From the NCBI GenBank assembly GCA_002405485.1, contig DHLW01000049.1, positions 1,540 through 31,032 of the forward strand: a stretch of DNA of 29,493 nt, given 5' to 3'. The notes under the pieces were generated by a model. It searched no databases, was not told the DNA's origin, and worked only from the letters and a program-made list of their open reading frames with translations. Made by a program: the position numbers and the translations under genes. Source of the DNA: Phycisphaerales bacterium UBA4658 (GTDB taxonomy: Bacteria; Planctomycetota; Phycisphaerae; Phycisphaerales; UBA1924). Below, in pieces: positions 1-9,600 of this stretch; within the stretch, counting starts at the first letter, position 1, and every line of letters begins with the position of its first letter.

Positions 1-226
1 CGGCGTCTACACCGCCGACCCCAAGAAAGACCCCGCCGCAACCAGGTACGACAAGCTCACGTTCAGCGAGTCGCTCTCCAAAAACCTCGGCGTCATGGAC
101 ATGACGGCCCTGGCCATGTGCCAGGAAAACAAGATCCCGGTCCTCGTCTTTGACTTCAAGATGCGCGGGAACATCCGCGGCGTCATGGAAGGCAAAAAAC
201 TGGGAACCCTGATCACCCCGCCCTGA
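1..226 (+). CDS. pyrH: UMP kinase (uridylate kinase), C-terminal fragment
   Basis: This is the 3' end of a gene that begins outside the window; about 74 residues are visible, reading from base 2 to the TGA at 224-226. UMP kinase phosphorylates UMP to UDP in cytoplasmic pyrimidine nucleotide synthesis. The visible part carries the family's C-terminal features: GVYTADPKKDP, the loop that contacts nucleotide in bacterial PyrH, then a conserved LGVMDMTA segment, the IPVLVFDF strand, and a final G(T)LI ending. The Asp-Pro-rich loop followed by a 'MD-TA' helix is specific to PyrH within the amino-acid kinase fold. The N-terminus and catalytic lysine are not in the window. Confidence 0.93.
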   Translation, partial: GVYTADPKKDPAATRYDKLTFSESLSKNLGVMDMTALAMCQENKIPVLVFDFKMRGNIRGVMEGKKLGTLITPP

Positions 227-308
227 TTCCACCCGTCACCCTCAACACGCCATCCCGCCACGCCCCGGGAACTCCCGCTTCCCGACCGCTTCCCTGCGCC
301 CACGTCAC

Positions 309-337
309 TTGAAGTCCTCCAACCACACGGGTACGCT
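309..337 (+). promoter_or_regulatory. candidate sigma70-type promoter of the haem oxygenase gene
   Basis: TTGAAG (309-314) and TACGCT (332-337) are separated by exactly 17 bp and lie just upstream of the palindrome at 346-362. The -35 matches TTGACA at four of six bases and the -10 is a weak match. The predicted start point falls at about 344, so the palindrome would sit on the transcription start, where a repressor would act. This rests on consensus matching alone. Confidence 0.33.
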
Positions 338-345
338 CAGTGCGA

Positions 346-362
346 ATGAGACTCAGTCTCAT
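346..362. promoter_or_regulatory. Fur-box-like operator (17-bp perfect palindrome)
   Basis: ATGAGACTCAGTCTCAT is a perfect inverted repeat about a central C at 354, in the 7-1-7 arrangement (TGAGACT-C-AGTCTCA) typical of Fur sites. Canonical Fur boxes contain TGATAAT/TGAGAAT half-sites, and an extra AAT precedes the repeat here as in many natural sites. It lies 117 bp before the chosen start of a haem oxygenase-like gene, a class often repressed by Fur under iron sufficiency. The palindrome is seen directly; the Fur assignment is inference, and another dimeric repressor is possible. Confidence 0.55.
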
Positions 363-478
363 CTAGATAGGGGTGGTTGCCCCGCTATCGCGGCGGCTTC
401 GACGGAAATCCGTTTGAGCCCGTCACCTCTGCCCCGATCGCGCGGCACCCACGTCCACAGGATGTCAGGAGCACACGG

Positions 479-1204
479 ATGCACACGAGCACATCGTCCA
501 CCATGACCGCAGCGAGCGTGGCACCCACCCGTTCCAGGTGTCCGTTTTCCAGACTCTTTGGCCCCAGGACCGTTTCGCTCGCCGACACGCTCCGCGAACG
601 CACCAAGGAAGCTCACACCCGCGCCGAAAAGCACCCGTCTCAAGCTCGGCTGGTCAAGGGCGAGGCGACCCGGCAGGAGTACGCGGCGTGGCTCGGCCAG
701 ATGCTCCACGTCTGGCGGGCTCTGGACGGCGGACTGGTCTCCCTGGCACGGTCTGACGCTCGCGTGGCGCGGATGCTCAAGCCCTACCACGCCCATGCCG
801 CACGTGTCGAGAGTGACCTGGAGTTTCTCGGATACACGCCCGAGCAGCACCCCGCACTTCCCGCTACCGCCCGATGCATGGCGTGGCTGACTGAGCTTGC
901 CACGAACCGCGACCCTGCGCTCGTCGGCGCGTGGTATGTGCTGGAGGGCTCGGCGAATGGTGGGCGGTTCATCGCCAAAGCGGTCTCCCGATCGCTGAAC
1001 ATCGCCGGTCCGAGAGGATTGGCCGCCCTCGACCCGCACGGCGAGCAGCAGCGGCAGTACTGGCAGACCTGGCGGACGGATCTGGACGCCCAGACCTGGA
1101 CAGAGTCCGAACGCGAAGCAGTCGTTCGTGCGGGTTCGGCCATGTTCGACGCGGTCAGCGCCATGCTGGGCGACCTCCATCCTCAGGATTCAGCCCTCGG
1201 GTGA
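479..1204 (+). CDS. haem oxygenase-like protein (biliverdin-producing type)
   Basis: A 241-residue protein resembling bacterial haem oxygenases of the BphO/HemO kind, which open haem to biliverdin, CO and free iron using reductant from ferredoxin or a flavoprotein. The helix LRERTKEAHTRAE (residues 38-50) places His46 where these enzymes keep the proximal haem ligand. YVLEGSANGGRFI (about 153-165) matches the YVLEGS-x-GG distal helix that covers the haem. The ATG at 479 is chosen because AGGAG (467-471) lies 7 bp upstream; a TTG at 377 would add 34 unconvincing residues. The first ~33 residues form a low-complexity Ser/Thr/Pro lead. A Fur-like palindrome lies upstream, and a ferredoxin-NADP+ reductase is two genes downstream on the same strand. 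Iron recovery from haem or chromophore supply are both possible roles. Confidence 0.8.
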   Translation: MHTSTSSTMTAASVAPTRSRCPFSRLFGPRTVSLADTLRERTKEAHTRAEKHPSQARLVKGEATRQEYAAWLGQMLHVWRALDGGLVSLARSDARVARMLKPYHAHAARVESDLEFLGYTPEQHPALPATARCMAWLTELATNRDPALVGAWYVLEGSANGGRFIAKAVSRSLNIAGPRGLAALDPHGEQQRQYWQTWRTDLDAQTWTESEREAVVRAGSAMFDAVSAMLGDLHPQDSALG

Positions 1205-1271
1205 GCAGCCCGCAACCGGGTTGAAAGCGGCCAGGACACACTCCCAATACCCCTTGGAAGGGAATCTGTCC

Positions 1272-1877
1272 ATGGGCGAACTGCTGGCGGTGTTGATTGG
1301 TCTTGGGCTCGCGGCATCCTGCGGCCTGCGGGTGTTCGTACCCCTCGCCGCACTCTCGATCGCCGCTCGGGCCGGGTATGTCAGCGTCGCCCCCGGCATG
1401 GCATGGCTCGGCTCGGATGAGGCGATGATCGCGCTGTGCACGGCGACGGTGCTGGAGATCGTCGCGTACAAGGTGCCTTGGCTGGACCACGCACTGGACG
1501 CCATCGCCTCTCCCGCCGCGATCGTTGCCGGGGCGGTCGTCGCCGCCTCTCAGGTCGGCACCGTGACGCCCGCCGGGTCCATCGGCGAGATGCTCTCCTG
1601 GGCCTGTGCCCTCATCGCCGGCGGCGCGGTCGCGGGAATCGTTCAGGCCGGGGCCGTGACGACCAGGGCGGCATCGACGGCCCTCTCGGCTGGGATGATC
1701 AATCCGCTCATCAATGTCGGTCAGAGCAGTCTGGCCATTGGCATGAGCACGCTCACGGTGATCGCGCCGGCGGTCGCCGCGGTGATGGTCGTCATGCTCA
1801 TCGCGATCTCGGCGGTTGCGCTCATCCTGCTCGTGCGATGGCGTGCTCGCCGCCGGGCCGCCGCGGGAGCGGGCTGA
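1272..1877 (+). CDS. DUF4126-type integral membrane protein
   Basis: A 201-residue very hydrophobic protein of unknown function. It opens with a glycine-rich membrane segment, LLAVLIGLGLAASCGLRVFVP, continues through helices near residues 50-65, 75-95 and 100-125, and ends with a long helix (about 165-192) and an Arg-rich cytoplasmic tail. The early 'G-L-G-LAASCGLRVFVPL' segment and the Ala/Gly-rich repeats fit the DUF4126 family found next to diverse metabolic genes. The ATG at 1272 follows a GGAAGGGA stretch at 1255-1262. The gap to the haem oxygenase gene is 67 bp and to the reductase 104 bp, so co-transcription is possible but not tight. No catalytic motif is visible. Confidence 0.7.
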   Translation: MGELLAVLIGLGLAASCGLRVFVPLAALSIAARAGYVSVAPGMAWLGSDEAMIALCTATVLEIVAYKVPWLDHALDAIASPAAIVAGAVVAASQVGTVTPAGSIGEMLSWACALIAGGAVAGIVQAGAVTTRAASTALSAGMINPLINVGQSSLAIGMSTLTVIAPAVAAVMVVMLIAISAVALILLVRWRARRRAAAGAG

Positions 1878-1981
1878 GCACTCCCCAGCCGCCCCGGAAC
1901 GCGGGAACCGTCAGGCCAAACCCGCATTCCCGGCATTCAGCGCGTTGACTCGCCGGTTGCCGGTCCGAATCCTTGCGGGTC

Positions 1982-2977
1982 ATGAGTTCCTCCGCATCCG
2001 CCGATCCGTCCGCCTCGCTCGCCCCTGCCGAGCGCGAGATCATCCTTCCCGAAGCCAGGATGCACATCTACCGGCCCACCGAGCCGGTGACGGCGAGGGT
2101 CACCAGAAGCGAGATCTGCACCAGCCGAAAGGCCGCGGGGTTCACCAGGCACCTGGAGTTCGACGTCAGCGGGACCAACCTCGTCGGGCAGGTGCTCCCC
2201 GGACAGTCCATCGGCGTGCTGGCGCCCGGGATCGACACCAAGGGTCGTCCGCATGCGGTTCGGCTGTACTCTGTCGCGTCTCCGACGGGCGGGGAGGACG
2301 GCTCCGGCACGATCATCTCCACCACGGTCAAACGCACCATCGACGAGCACTGGGAGTCCCACAAGCTCTTCCTGGGCGTCTGCTCCAACTACCTGTGCGA
2401 TCTGAACGTCGGCGACGAGGTGAAGCTCAGCGGGCCCAACGGCAAGAAGTTCCTGCTGCCCGCCGACGCCGCGTCCCACGACTATCTCTTCTTCGCAACC
2501 GGAACGGGCATCGCGCCGTTCCGCGGCATGGTGCTGGACCTGCTCAGGAAACGCGTGAACTGCCGCGTGACCCTGGTCATGGGCTCGCCCTATTCGACCG
2601 ACCTGATGTACGACGAGCTCTTCCGCTCGCTCGCGAAGGAGCACGCGAACTTCCGGTATCTCACCGCGATCAGCCGCGAGCGCCAGAGCAACGGCTCGGG
2701 ACCGATGTACGTGCAGGATCGCATCACCGCCCCTGACACACGCGAGGAGCTCGCGGCCCTGCTCGCAGGGCCGAGGACGCTCATCTATGTCTGCGGCATC
2801 GCCGGCATGGAGCTTGGGATCTTCCAGAAGATGGCGAGCGTCCTGCCCGCGGGCGTGCTGGAGCAGTATCTCAAGGCCGACCCCGCAGCGATGGCCGACA
2901 TCCCGTCATGGAGTCGAAAGATGCTGCATCGCGAGATCAAGCCGACCAAGCGGGTCTTCCTCGAGGTGTACGCCTAG
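1982..2977 (+). CDS. plant/cyanobacterial-type ferredoxin-NADP+ reductase
   Basis: A 331-residue FAD enzyme that moves electrons between NADPH and ferredoxin or flavodoxin in the cytoplasm. RLYSVAS (residues 94-100) is the FAD-binding R-x-Y-S motif. GVCSNYLC (132-139) is the plant-type FNR pyrophosphate-binding segment. FATGTGIAPFRG (171-182) is the NADP-binding loop. YVCGIAGMELGI (269-280) is the conserved C-G-x-x-GM segment. The protein ends EVYA, close to the aromatic C-terminal tyrosine of plant enzymes that stacks on the flavin. The ATG at 1982 is preferred over a TTG 9 bp earlier; only a weak GCGGG precedes it. Its position downstream of a haem oxygenase-like gene suggests it may supply that enzyme with electrons, but it could equally serve general ferredoxin metabolism. 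Confidence 0.88.
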   Translation: MSSSASADPSASLAPAEREIILPEARMHIYRPTEPVTARVTRSEICTSRKAAGFTRHLEFDVSGTNLVGQVLPGQSIGVLAPGIDTKGRPHAVRLYSVASPTGGEDGSGTIISTTVKRTIDEHWESHKLFLGVCSNYLCDLNVGDEVKLSGPNGKKFLLPADAASHDYLFFATGTGIAPFRGMVLDLLRKRVNCRVTLVMGSPYSTDLMYDELFRSLAKEHANFRYLTAISRERQSNGSGPMYVQDRITAPDTREELAALLAGPRTLIYVCGIAGMELGIFQKMASVLPAGVLEQYLKADPAAMADIPSWSRKMLHREIKPTKRVFLEVYA

Positions 2978-3078
2978 GCGCGCAATCACCGGAAGATCGT
3001 TCCAGATCGGCTGGTGCTCGTGGACGGCCAAGCAGGAGAGGGGGAGGCGGGGAGAGGTCTGCGTGCTGGAGTGCGTGC

Positions 3079-4350
3079 ATGAGCGGGTCGCGAACGTCCC
3101 TCCTGGCTGATCGCTTCTCGCCCTTCGGGACGACGATCTTCACCGAGATGACCCAGCTCGCCATGGCCCATGGCGCGGTGAACCTCGCCCAGGGATTCCC
3201 GGATTTCGACGGTCCCGAGTTCATCAAGCACGCCGCCGCCAGAGCGATCGGCGTCGGCAGTCATGGGCAGAACCAGTACGCCCGGATGTTCGGCGTGCCG
3301 GCGCTCAACGCGGCGATCGCCCAGGGATTCGCGTCCCGCACCGGCTTGAACGTGCACCCGGACTCGGAGGTCACCGTCACCAGCGGATGCACCGAGGCGA
3401 TCTGCGCGGCGATCATGGGCATCGTGAACCCCGGCGACGAGGTGATCCTCTTCGAACCCTACTACGACTCCTATCGCGCGAGCATCGCCATGGCCGGAGG
3501 CGTGGCCCGGTGCGTCACGCTCCACGCGCCCTCCTGCGCCGACCAGGTGCCGCCACGGTGCACCCCTCTCGGGGGCGAGGGGCAGTTCTGGTTCGATCCG
3601 CACGAACTGGCCCAGGCCTTCTCGGAGCGCACCCGCGCGATCCTCGTGAACACCCCGCACAACCCGACGGGCAAGGTCTTCACGCGTGAAGAACTCAAAC
3701 TCATCGGCGAGCTCTGCATCCGACACGACGTGCTCGCGATCACCGACGAGGTCTACGAGCATCTGACGTTCGATCCCGACCTGCCGCACGTCCATCTGGC
3801 CACCCTCCCGGGCATGCGCGAACGCACCCTGACGCTCTCCAGTCTGGGCAAGACCTTCAGCTTGACAGGGTGGAAGATCGGCTGGGCCATCGGCACGCCG
3901 GAGCTCTCACGCTGCGTCCGGGCCGCGCACCAGTTCATGACCTTTGCGACAGCCACGCCGCTGCAATGGGGCGCCGCGGAGGCGTGCGTTCTTGGCGAGC
4001 CCGCCCGCGAAGCGATCGCCACCCTCGTGGCGGATCTCTCCCGCGGCCGCGCGTTCCTGTCCGGCGTGCTCACCGCGTGCGGCTTCCGAGTGCACGCGCC
4101 CGCCGGGGCGTATTTCATCATGGCGGATTGGACGAACGTTCGATCCGGCGGCAAGCGCCTGGGGGATCGATTCTCGGACGACATCGCCTTCTGCCGCTGG
4201 CTCACCCAGGAAGTCGGGGTCGCCGCCATCCCTCCAAGCGTGTTCTACGAGCATCCCCATCACGGTCGCTCGATGGCCCGCTTTGCGTTCTGCAAACGCA
4301 TGGAAACGCTCGAGAAGGCCGCAGACCGCCTCAAAAAGTCGTTCATCTGA
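3079..4350 (+). CDS. class I/II PLP aminotransferase (kynurenine/methionine aminotransferase type)
   Basis: A 423-residue fold-type I aminotransferase. The N-terminal NLAQGFPDFDGP (35-46) is characteristic of the kynurenine-oxoglutarate/methionine aminotransferase (YbdL-like) group. NTPHNPTG (191-198) contacts the cofactor, Asp223 and Tyr226 in TDEVYEH bind the pyridine ring, and Lys258 in SSLGKTFSLTGWKIGW is the expected Schiff-base lysine. The C-terminal MARFAFCKR supplies the Arg that binds the substrate carboxylate. The ATG at 3079 follows GGAG (3068-3071) with 7 bp spacing. Likely reactions are transamination of kynurenine, methionine, glutamine or a related amino acid with a 2-oxo acid; exact substrate cannot be told from sequence. 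It begins 101 bp after the reductase on the same strand. Confidence 0.88.
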   Translation: MSGSRTSLLADRFSPFGTTIFTEMTQLAMAHGAVNLAQGFPDFDGPEFIKHAAARAIGVGSHGQNQYARMFGVPALNAAIAQGFASRTGLNVHPDSEVTVTSGCTEAICAAIMGIVNPGDEVILFEPYYDSYRASIAMAGGVARCVTLHAPSCADQVPPRCTPLGGEGQFWFDPHELAQAFSERTRAILVNTPHNPTGKVFTREELKLIGELCIRHDVLAITDEVYEHLTFDPDLPHVHLATLPGMRERTLTLSSLGKTFSLTGWKIGWAIGTPELSRCVRAAHQFMTFATATPLQWGAAEACVLGEPAREAIATLVADLSRGRAFLSGVLTACGFRVHAPAGAYFIMADWTNVRSGGKRLGDRFSDDIAFCRWLTQEVGVAAIPPSVFYEHPHHGRSMARFAFCKRMETLEKAADRLKKSFI

Positions 4351-4383
4351 CCGTTTTCCGGCCCCTGGACGGGCAGTCCCGGC

Positions 4384-4403
4384 GGTGGGGTCCGCGACCC
4401 ACC
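4384..4403 (+). terminator. possible GC-rich terminator hairpin
   Basis: GGTGGGGTC, a CGC loop, then GACCCACC form a stem with one bulged G, 33 bp after the aminotransferase stop. No U-run follows, so intrinsic termination is uncertain; it may only be RNA structure. Confidence 0.3.
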
Positions 4404-4515
4404 GGATCGCGGCCCGAGAACCGGCCTGTCATTGGCAACGTATCGAAGGCAATCCGATATCACCCTGCAGCGTTGAGCATCGCAACCGTACGGTTGGGCG
4501 TATTGGACTTTGGAC

Positions 4516-6636
4516 ATGACGACGGCACACCTCCGCATCCCATCTCGCGCAGGTCGCGGGCGCATCGCCGCCCCGGCGCGGTTTGCCATGCTCGAGCAGC
4601 TCGAGCCGCGGCAGTTGCTGTCGCTGAATCCGACCGCCGAAGAGCAGTACATGCTCGAGCTGACAAACCGGTTTCGGCTTGATCCTCAGGCGGAACTGGG
4701 CCTGCTCACGAGTTCGCTGGGGTCTCCCGCGCGGTCGGCCGATCGCGACGTGGACAACGCACTCCGGTTCTTCAACGTCTCCGGGCCCCTGCTCGCGCAG
4801 CAGTGGACCTCGCTGACGGCGGCACCGCCGCTGGCCTGGAACCTCGACCTCTACGAGGCCGCCGAGGGCCACAACAACGTCATGATCGCCGCCGACCTGC
4901 AGACGCACCAGGCCCCGGGCGAGCCCGCGCTCGGTCAGCGCGCGACCAACGCGGGATACACCGGGTGGTCGAACCTCGGCGAGAACGTCTACGCCTTCTC
5001 ACGCTCGATCGACCACGGGCACGCTGGCTTCCTGCTGGACTGGGGCGACGGACCGGGTGGCATCCAGGACCCGCCCGGTCACCGCCTGAGCATGATCAAC
5101 CCGCAGTTCCGCGAGGTCGGCATCCGCGTGATGAACATCGGGATCGTGCAGGGTCGGAGCGTCGGCCCCCAGGTCATCACCCAGAACTTCGGCAGACGCT
5201 TCAGCCAGGGCAATCCGTACCTGCTCGGCGTCGTCTTCGCCGACACCTCGTCCAACGGCTACAGCATCGGCGAGGGCCTCGGCGGCGTCACCATCACCGC
5301 GGTCGCCCTCAACGGCACGCCCGGAGCCCCCACCTACACCACCACGAGCATGTCCGCCGGCGGTTGGCAGATGCAGGTTCCCGCGGGCACATACGCCGTC
5401 ACCTTCTCCGGCGGCGGCTTCGGAAGCGCGGTGACGTATCGCAACGTCGTCGTCAGCTCGAACAACGTGAAGCTCGACGCCTCCAAGGGCGTGCCCCCGC
5501 CGGCGCCGATCATCCAGGTCTGGGCCAACGACCTGCTCATCACCGACGGCGATGCGTCGCCCCGGCGCGAGGACAACACCGACCTCGGCAACGCCAACCT
5601 CATCGGTCAGTCCAACACCGTCACGTTCAGCGTCTACAACGCAGGCAATCAGGTGCTCCGTCTCAGCGGAACGCCCAGAATCCGCATCACCGGCCCGCAC
5701 GCCGGCGACTTCACCCTGATCACCGACGCCGGCTCCACCATCGATCCCCGTGGCGTGACGACGTTCTCCATCCGCTTCGATCCCTCGGCTCTCGGGCTGC
5801 GCTCGGCCACCATCACCATCCTCTCCGACGACGGGGCCACGCCCGCCTATGACTTCGCCATCCAGGGCCGAGGCGTGCAGCGTCCGGTCGTGCAGGTCTC
5901 CGGCAATCGCACCCCCATCCTCGCCGGCGATGACTCCCCCACCACCGCCGATTGGACGAGCTTCGCCGGCGTCGACGCCCTCTTCGGCACCAAGGTCCGC
6001 ATCTTCACCATCAACAACTCCGGGCTCCGGACCGCGAACATCACCGGTGTCAGCATCACCGGCTCGCACGCCGACCTGTTCACGATCTTCGTCCTTCCCG
6101 CGTCGCAGATCGCCCCCGGGGCGTCCTCGCAGTTCCGCGTCCGCTTCAACCCGGGCGGGGTGGTCGGCTTCGCCTCCGCCGTCATCACCGTCGCCAGCGA
6201 CGATCCGCTCACCCCGAGCTACTCGTTCACGATCCGCGGCAACGGACTGGCTCGGCCGCGCATTCAGCTCTCGGGCACCGACGTGCCCATTGCCCACGGC
6301 GACTCCTCCCCGAGCATGAACGATCGCACGAACTTCGGCTCCCTCTCCGCCGCCGGCACCACCAGCAGAGTCCGCCAGTTCACCATCCGCAACATCGGCC
6401 TCGCCGATCTGCAGCTCACCGGTCCGCAATGGGTGACCATCGGCGGCGTGCATTCCAGCGACTTCGTCGTCAGCTCGCCACCCGCCACCGCCCTGATCGC
6501 TCCCGGCCAGAGCGTCACCTTCCGCGTGCGGTTCGACGCCCAGGCCCAGGGCCCGCGCGGCGCAGCCGTCAGCATCGCCTCGAACGACCCCGTGTTCGGC
6601 ATGTTCACCTTCGCCATTGCCGGCATGGGCGTGTAG
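4516..6636 (+). CDS. LEPR-signature surface protein with CAP domain and three Hydin-like beta domains
   Basis: A 706-residue exported protein. LEQLEPRQLLSL (26-37) is the planctomycete LEPR-x-LL export/surface signature, preceded by a basic N-terminus. Residues ~45-235 form a CAP/SCP-like domain: it begins with a YMLELTNRFR helix, contains GENVYAF (155-161), and then GHR-SMINPQFREVGI (about 189-204), the conserved half of the CAP cavity. A short beta domain (about 235-325) follows, resembling carboxypeptidase-regulatory/PEGA folds. Three repeats then start near 329, 455 and 579, each opening with 'P-I-x-x-GD-x-SP' and ending 'SDDP...F-I-GRG'; these match the choice-of-anchor-D/ASPM-SPD2-Hydin fold. 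The ATG at 4516 is chosen over TTG at 4510; no good ribosome site is visible. A scaffold or matrix role at the cell surface is likely; enzymatic activity is not predicted. Confidence 0.82.
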   Translation: MTTAHLRIPSRAGRGRIAAPARFAMLEQLEPRQLLSLNPTAEEQYMLELTNRFRLDPQAELGLLTSSLGSPARSADRDVDNALRFFNVSGPLLAQQWTSLTAAPPLAWNLDLYEAAEGHNNVMIAADLQTHQAPGEPALGQRATNAGYTGWSNLGENVYAFSRSIDHGHAGFLLDWGDGPGGIQDPPGHRLSMINPQFREVGIRVMNIGIVQGRSVGPQVITQNFGRRFSQGNPYLLGVVFADTSSNGYSIGEGLGGVTITAVALNGTPGAPTYTTTSMSAGGWQMQVPAGTYAVTFSGGGFGSAVTYRNVVVSSNNVKLDASKGVPPPAPIIQVWANDLLITDGDASPRREDNTDLGNANLIGQSNTVTFSVYNAGNQVLRLSGTPRIRITGPHAGDFTLITDAGSTIDPRGVTTFSIRFDPSALGLRSATITILSDDGATPAYDFAIQGRGVQRPVVQVSGNRTPILAGDDSPTTADWTSFAGVDALFGTKVRIFTINNSGLRTANITGVSITGSHADLFTIFVLPASQIAPGASSQFRVRFNPGGVVGFASAVITVASDDPLTPSYSFTIRGNGLARPRIQLSGTDVPIAHGDSSPSMNDRTNFGSLSAAGTTSRVRQFTIRNIGLADLQLTGPQWVTIGGVHSSDFVVSSPPATALIAPGQSVTFRVRFDAQAQGPRGAAVSIASNDPVFGMFTFAIAGMGV

Positions 6637-6638
6637 GC

Positions 6639-6656
6639 CCGTCGGCGACGCGACGG
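6639..6656. terminator. small hairpin between convergent genes
   Basis: CCGTCG, a GCGACG loop and CGACGG form a 6-bp GC stem in the 36-bp gap between the surface protein gene and the convergent purSL gene. There is no U-run on either strand, so it is at most a weak bidirectional terminator. Confidence 0.28.
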
Positions 6657-6672
6657 CCCATCCGAACACTGC

Positions 6673-9600
6673 CTACCAGTCCAGCGGCCCCCGCCAGGCG
6701 GCGGCCAGCTCTTCAACGCCCACCGGCTCCAGGTGCCGACAGACCGACCTGAGCGTGCCCGACGCATCCAGCGTGCCGACCATCGCGTGAGGAATGAACG
6801 CCCGCCGAAGCGCCTCGTGCACGCTCGGCATCAGTCCGGGCTCGATCTCCAGCACATACCGCGAGGGCGACTCGCCGAACGCCGCGCTCACCGGGCTCGA
6901 GCTCACCACGCGCAGCTCGATCTCGGCGCCGATCGGGCGCTCCGGCGTCGCCCCGGCGACGAGCATCTCCGCGATCGCCGCAAGCAGCCCGCCGTCCGAC
7001 ACGTCGTGCGCGCTCGCCACGGCGCCCATCCGCACCAGCTTGCTCACCTCGCGAGCGATCCTGGGCCCAAGCTCCAGGTCCGTCCTCGGCACGCTCGCCC
7101 GCACGCCCAGCTCCTCCAGCTTCGTCGGAAGCTCGAACAGCTTCTGATAATGCGACCCGCCCATTTCCAGCGTGGTCTCGCCCACCAGCACCAGCAGATT
7201 GCCGGGCTTCTTCGCGTCCATCGTGCACGCGCTTCCAACATCCGGCACGATCCCGATTCCCGTGATCAGGAGCGTCGGGGGAATCTCGATCGTCCGCCCG
7301 TCCCGTGTCGTGAACTGGTTGTTCAGCGAGTCTTTCCCGCTCACAAACGGCGTGCGATAGGCCTTGGCCCCGTCATAGCACCCCTCCGCCGCACGCACGA
7401 GCGAGCCCAGGTTCTCCGGCTTCTTGCAGCTCGGCCAGCAGAAGTTGTCCAGGATCGCGATCCGATCCGGATCGGCGCCCACGCACACAAGATTCCGCAC
7501 GCACTCGTCGATTGCCGCCAGCGCCATCAGGTACGGATCGCCCCCGAGCGCCGCGTCGCCCACCCCAGTCTGCAAGCCGCATGCGATCGCCAGCCCGCGA
7601 TCGCTCCCCGCCACAGGACACACCACGCTCGCGTCGCCCGGCCCGCGGCCAAGCGGCCCAACCAGCGGCTTGACGCTCGTCCCCCCGCGCACCTCGTGGT
7701 CATACTGACTGATGATCCAGTGCTTGCTCGCGATGTTCGGGTGCGCCATCAACGCACGCAACGCATCCCGCAGCTCCGCGCTGGGCTTCGGCTCTCGACG
7801 TACCGATGAACCCGCGCCCTGGCCGCTTCCACCTGCCCCCAATGCCCACTCCGCCTCGCGCCGCGGCGTCGGGATCCCCTCGTGCAGAAAGTGCGTGTTC
7901 AGCCGGCCGACCTCGCGCCCGTGATACATCAGCACCAGGTCCGGGTTCTCCTGCGTCGAGCCCGGTCCGGGAGCAAAAGTCCCGAGCACCGCGAGCTCGG
8001 CGCCCTCTTCAGCGCAGATCCGCTCCAGCGCGGCGAGGTTCTGCTCCGGCACCGCCAGCACCATCCGCTCCTGCGCCTCGCTGATCCAGATCTCCGTCGG
8101 GCTGAGTCCCGCATACTTCAGCGGCGCTCGCTCCAGATGCACCGTCGCCCCGGTCTGCTTGCCCATCTCCCCCACCGCCGACGAGAACCCGCCCGCGCCG
8201 CAGTCCGTCAGACCGTGGAACAGCGGCCGCTCATGCTCATCCCGCGCCCGCATGATCGCGTCCAGCGCACGCTTCTCCGTGATCGCGTTCCCGATCTGCA
8301 CCGCGTGGGCAAACTCGTCGGTCGCCGTGTGCTCCAGCTCCGCCGAGCTGAACGTCGCCCCGTGGATCCCATCCCGCCCGGTCCTACCGCCGATCGCCAC
8401 GATCAGATCGCCCGACTTCACCGAGCCATGCACCCGATCCCGGGGCATCACCCCGATGCACCCGCAGTACACCAGCGGGTTGCCCACGTACCGGTCGTCG
8501 AAGTACACCGCCCCGTTCACCGTCGGAATCCCCATCCGATTGCCGTAGTCGCGCACGCCCGCCACGACCTGCGAGAGGATCCTCCGCGGCGGCAGACACC
8601 CCTCCGGCACGCTCTTCAAGTTCGGATCAGCCACGCAGAACACATCCGTGCTCGCGATCGGTCTGGCCCCGAGCCCCGTCCCGATCACGTCGCGGATGCA
8701 CCCGCCGATCCCCGTCGCCGCACCGCCGTAGGGCTCGATCGCCGATGGGTGATTGTGCGTCTCCACCTTCACGCACACCGCCGTGTTCTCGTCAAACGCG
8801 ATCACGCCCGAGTTGTCCACGAACACGCTCAGCGTCCAGTCCACGCCCTCGGCGATGAGCTCGCGCGTCGCCGCGGCCACCGTGCTCTTGAGCAGGTTAT
8901 GGATGACCACCGTTCCGTCCGGCTGCACCTCGTGCCCGGGCCGCCCCGCCCACACGATCGGGTCGCCGTCCTGATCCTGGCCCTGCCGCCTTCCTCTGTA
9001 GGCCACCTCGCTCTTGAGCGTCTTGTGCACGCAGTGCTCGCTCCAGGTCTGCGCCAGTGTCTCGAGCTCGATCTCCCGAGGATTGCGCCCAAGCCGGGCA
9101 TACTCGCTCTGGATCGCCCGCATCTCATCCAGCGACAGGAACAGGTGCGCCTCGCGCGAGAGCTTGATGAGCTGCTCGTCGCCCAGGCCGATGAGCTCCA
9201 CCTCGCGCACCGCCGAGTCGTGCGCCGCCGCCCGTGGAAACGCCCGCGGCTGCACCGGCTCGTCGTGCACACGCTGGATCACCGGATTGGCCAGCATGCT
9301 CTCGGCGAACGTCCGCGCACCCTCTCGCGTCAGCCCAGGACCCGCAAGGTCATACCGCCACCCCGTCGATACCCGCGGGGGCGCCGGCAGATTCAGCAAC
9401 TGCGCGATCGCCTCACGCACGGACTCGGCGACCGGATCCATCACGCCCGGCAGCGGATGCACCTCCACCACCTGCTCGCCCGCGCTCACCGCCGCCGCTC
9501 CCTCCCGAGTGACTTCCGTCACCGGATCGCCAAGCAGCTTCCGCCGCACATGCTCGATCTGCACGGGCGAGATCGGGGCCGCGGGATCCGGCTCGATGAG

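Noticed and set aside
4999..6669. 556-residue open frame on - opposite the LEPR surface protein
   Set aside because: Gly/Asp/Glu/Ala/Arg-rich antisense translation with no start context; the + frame has three recognisable repeat domains.
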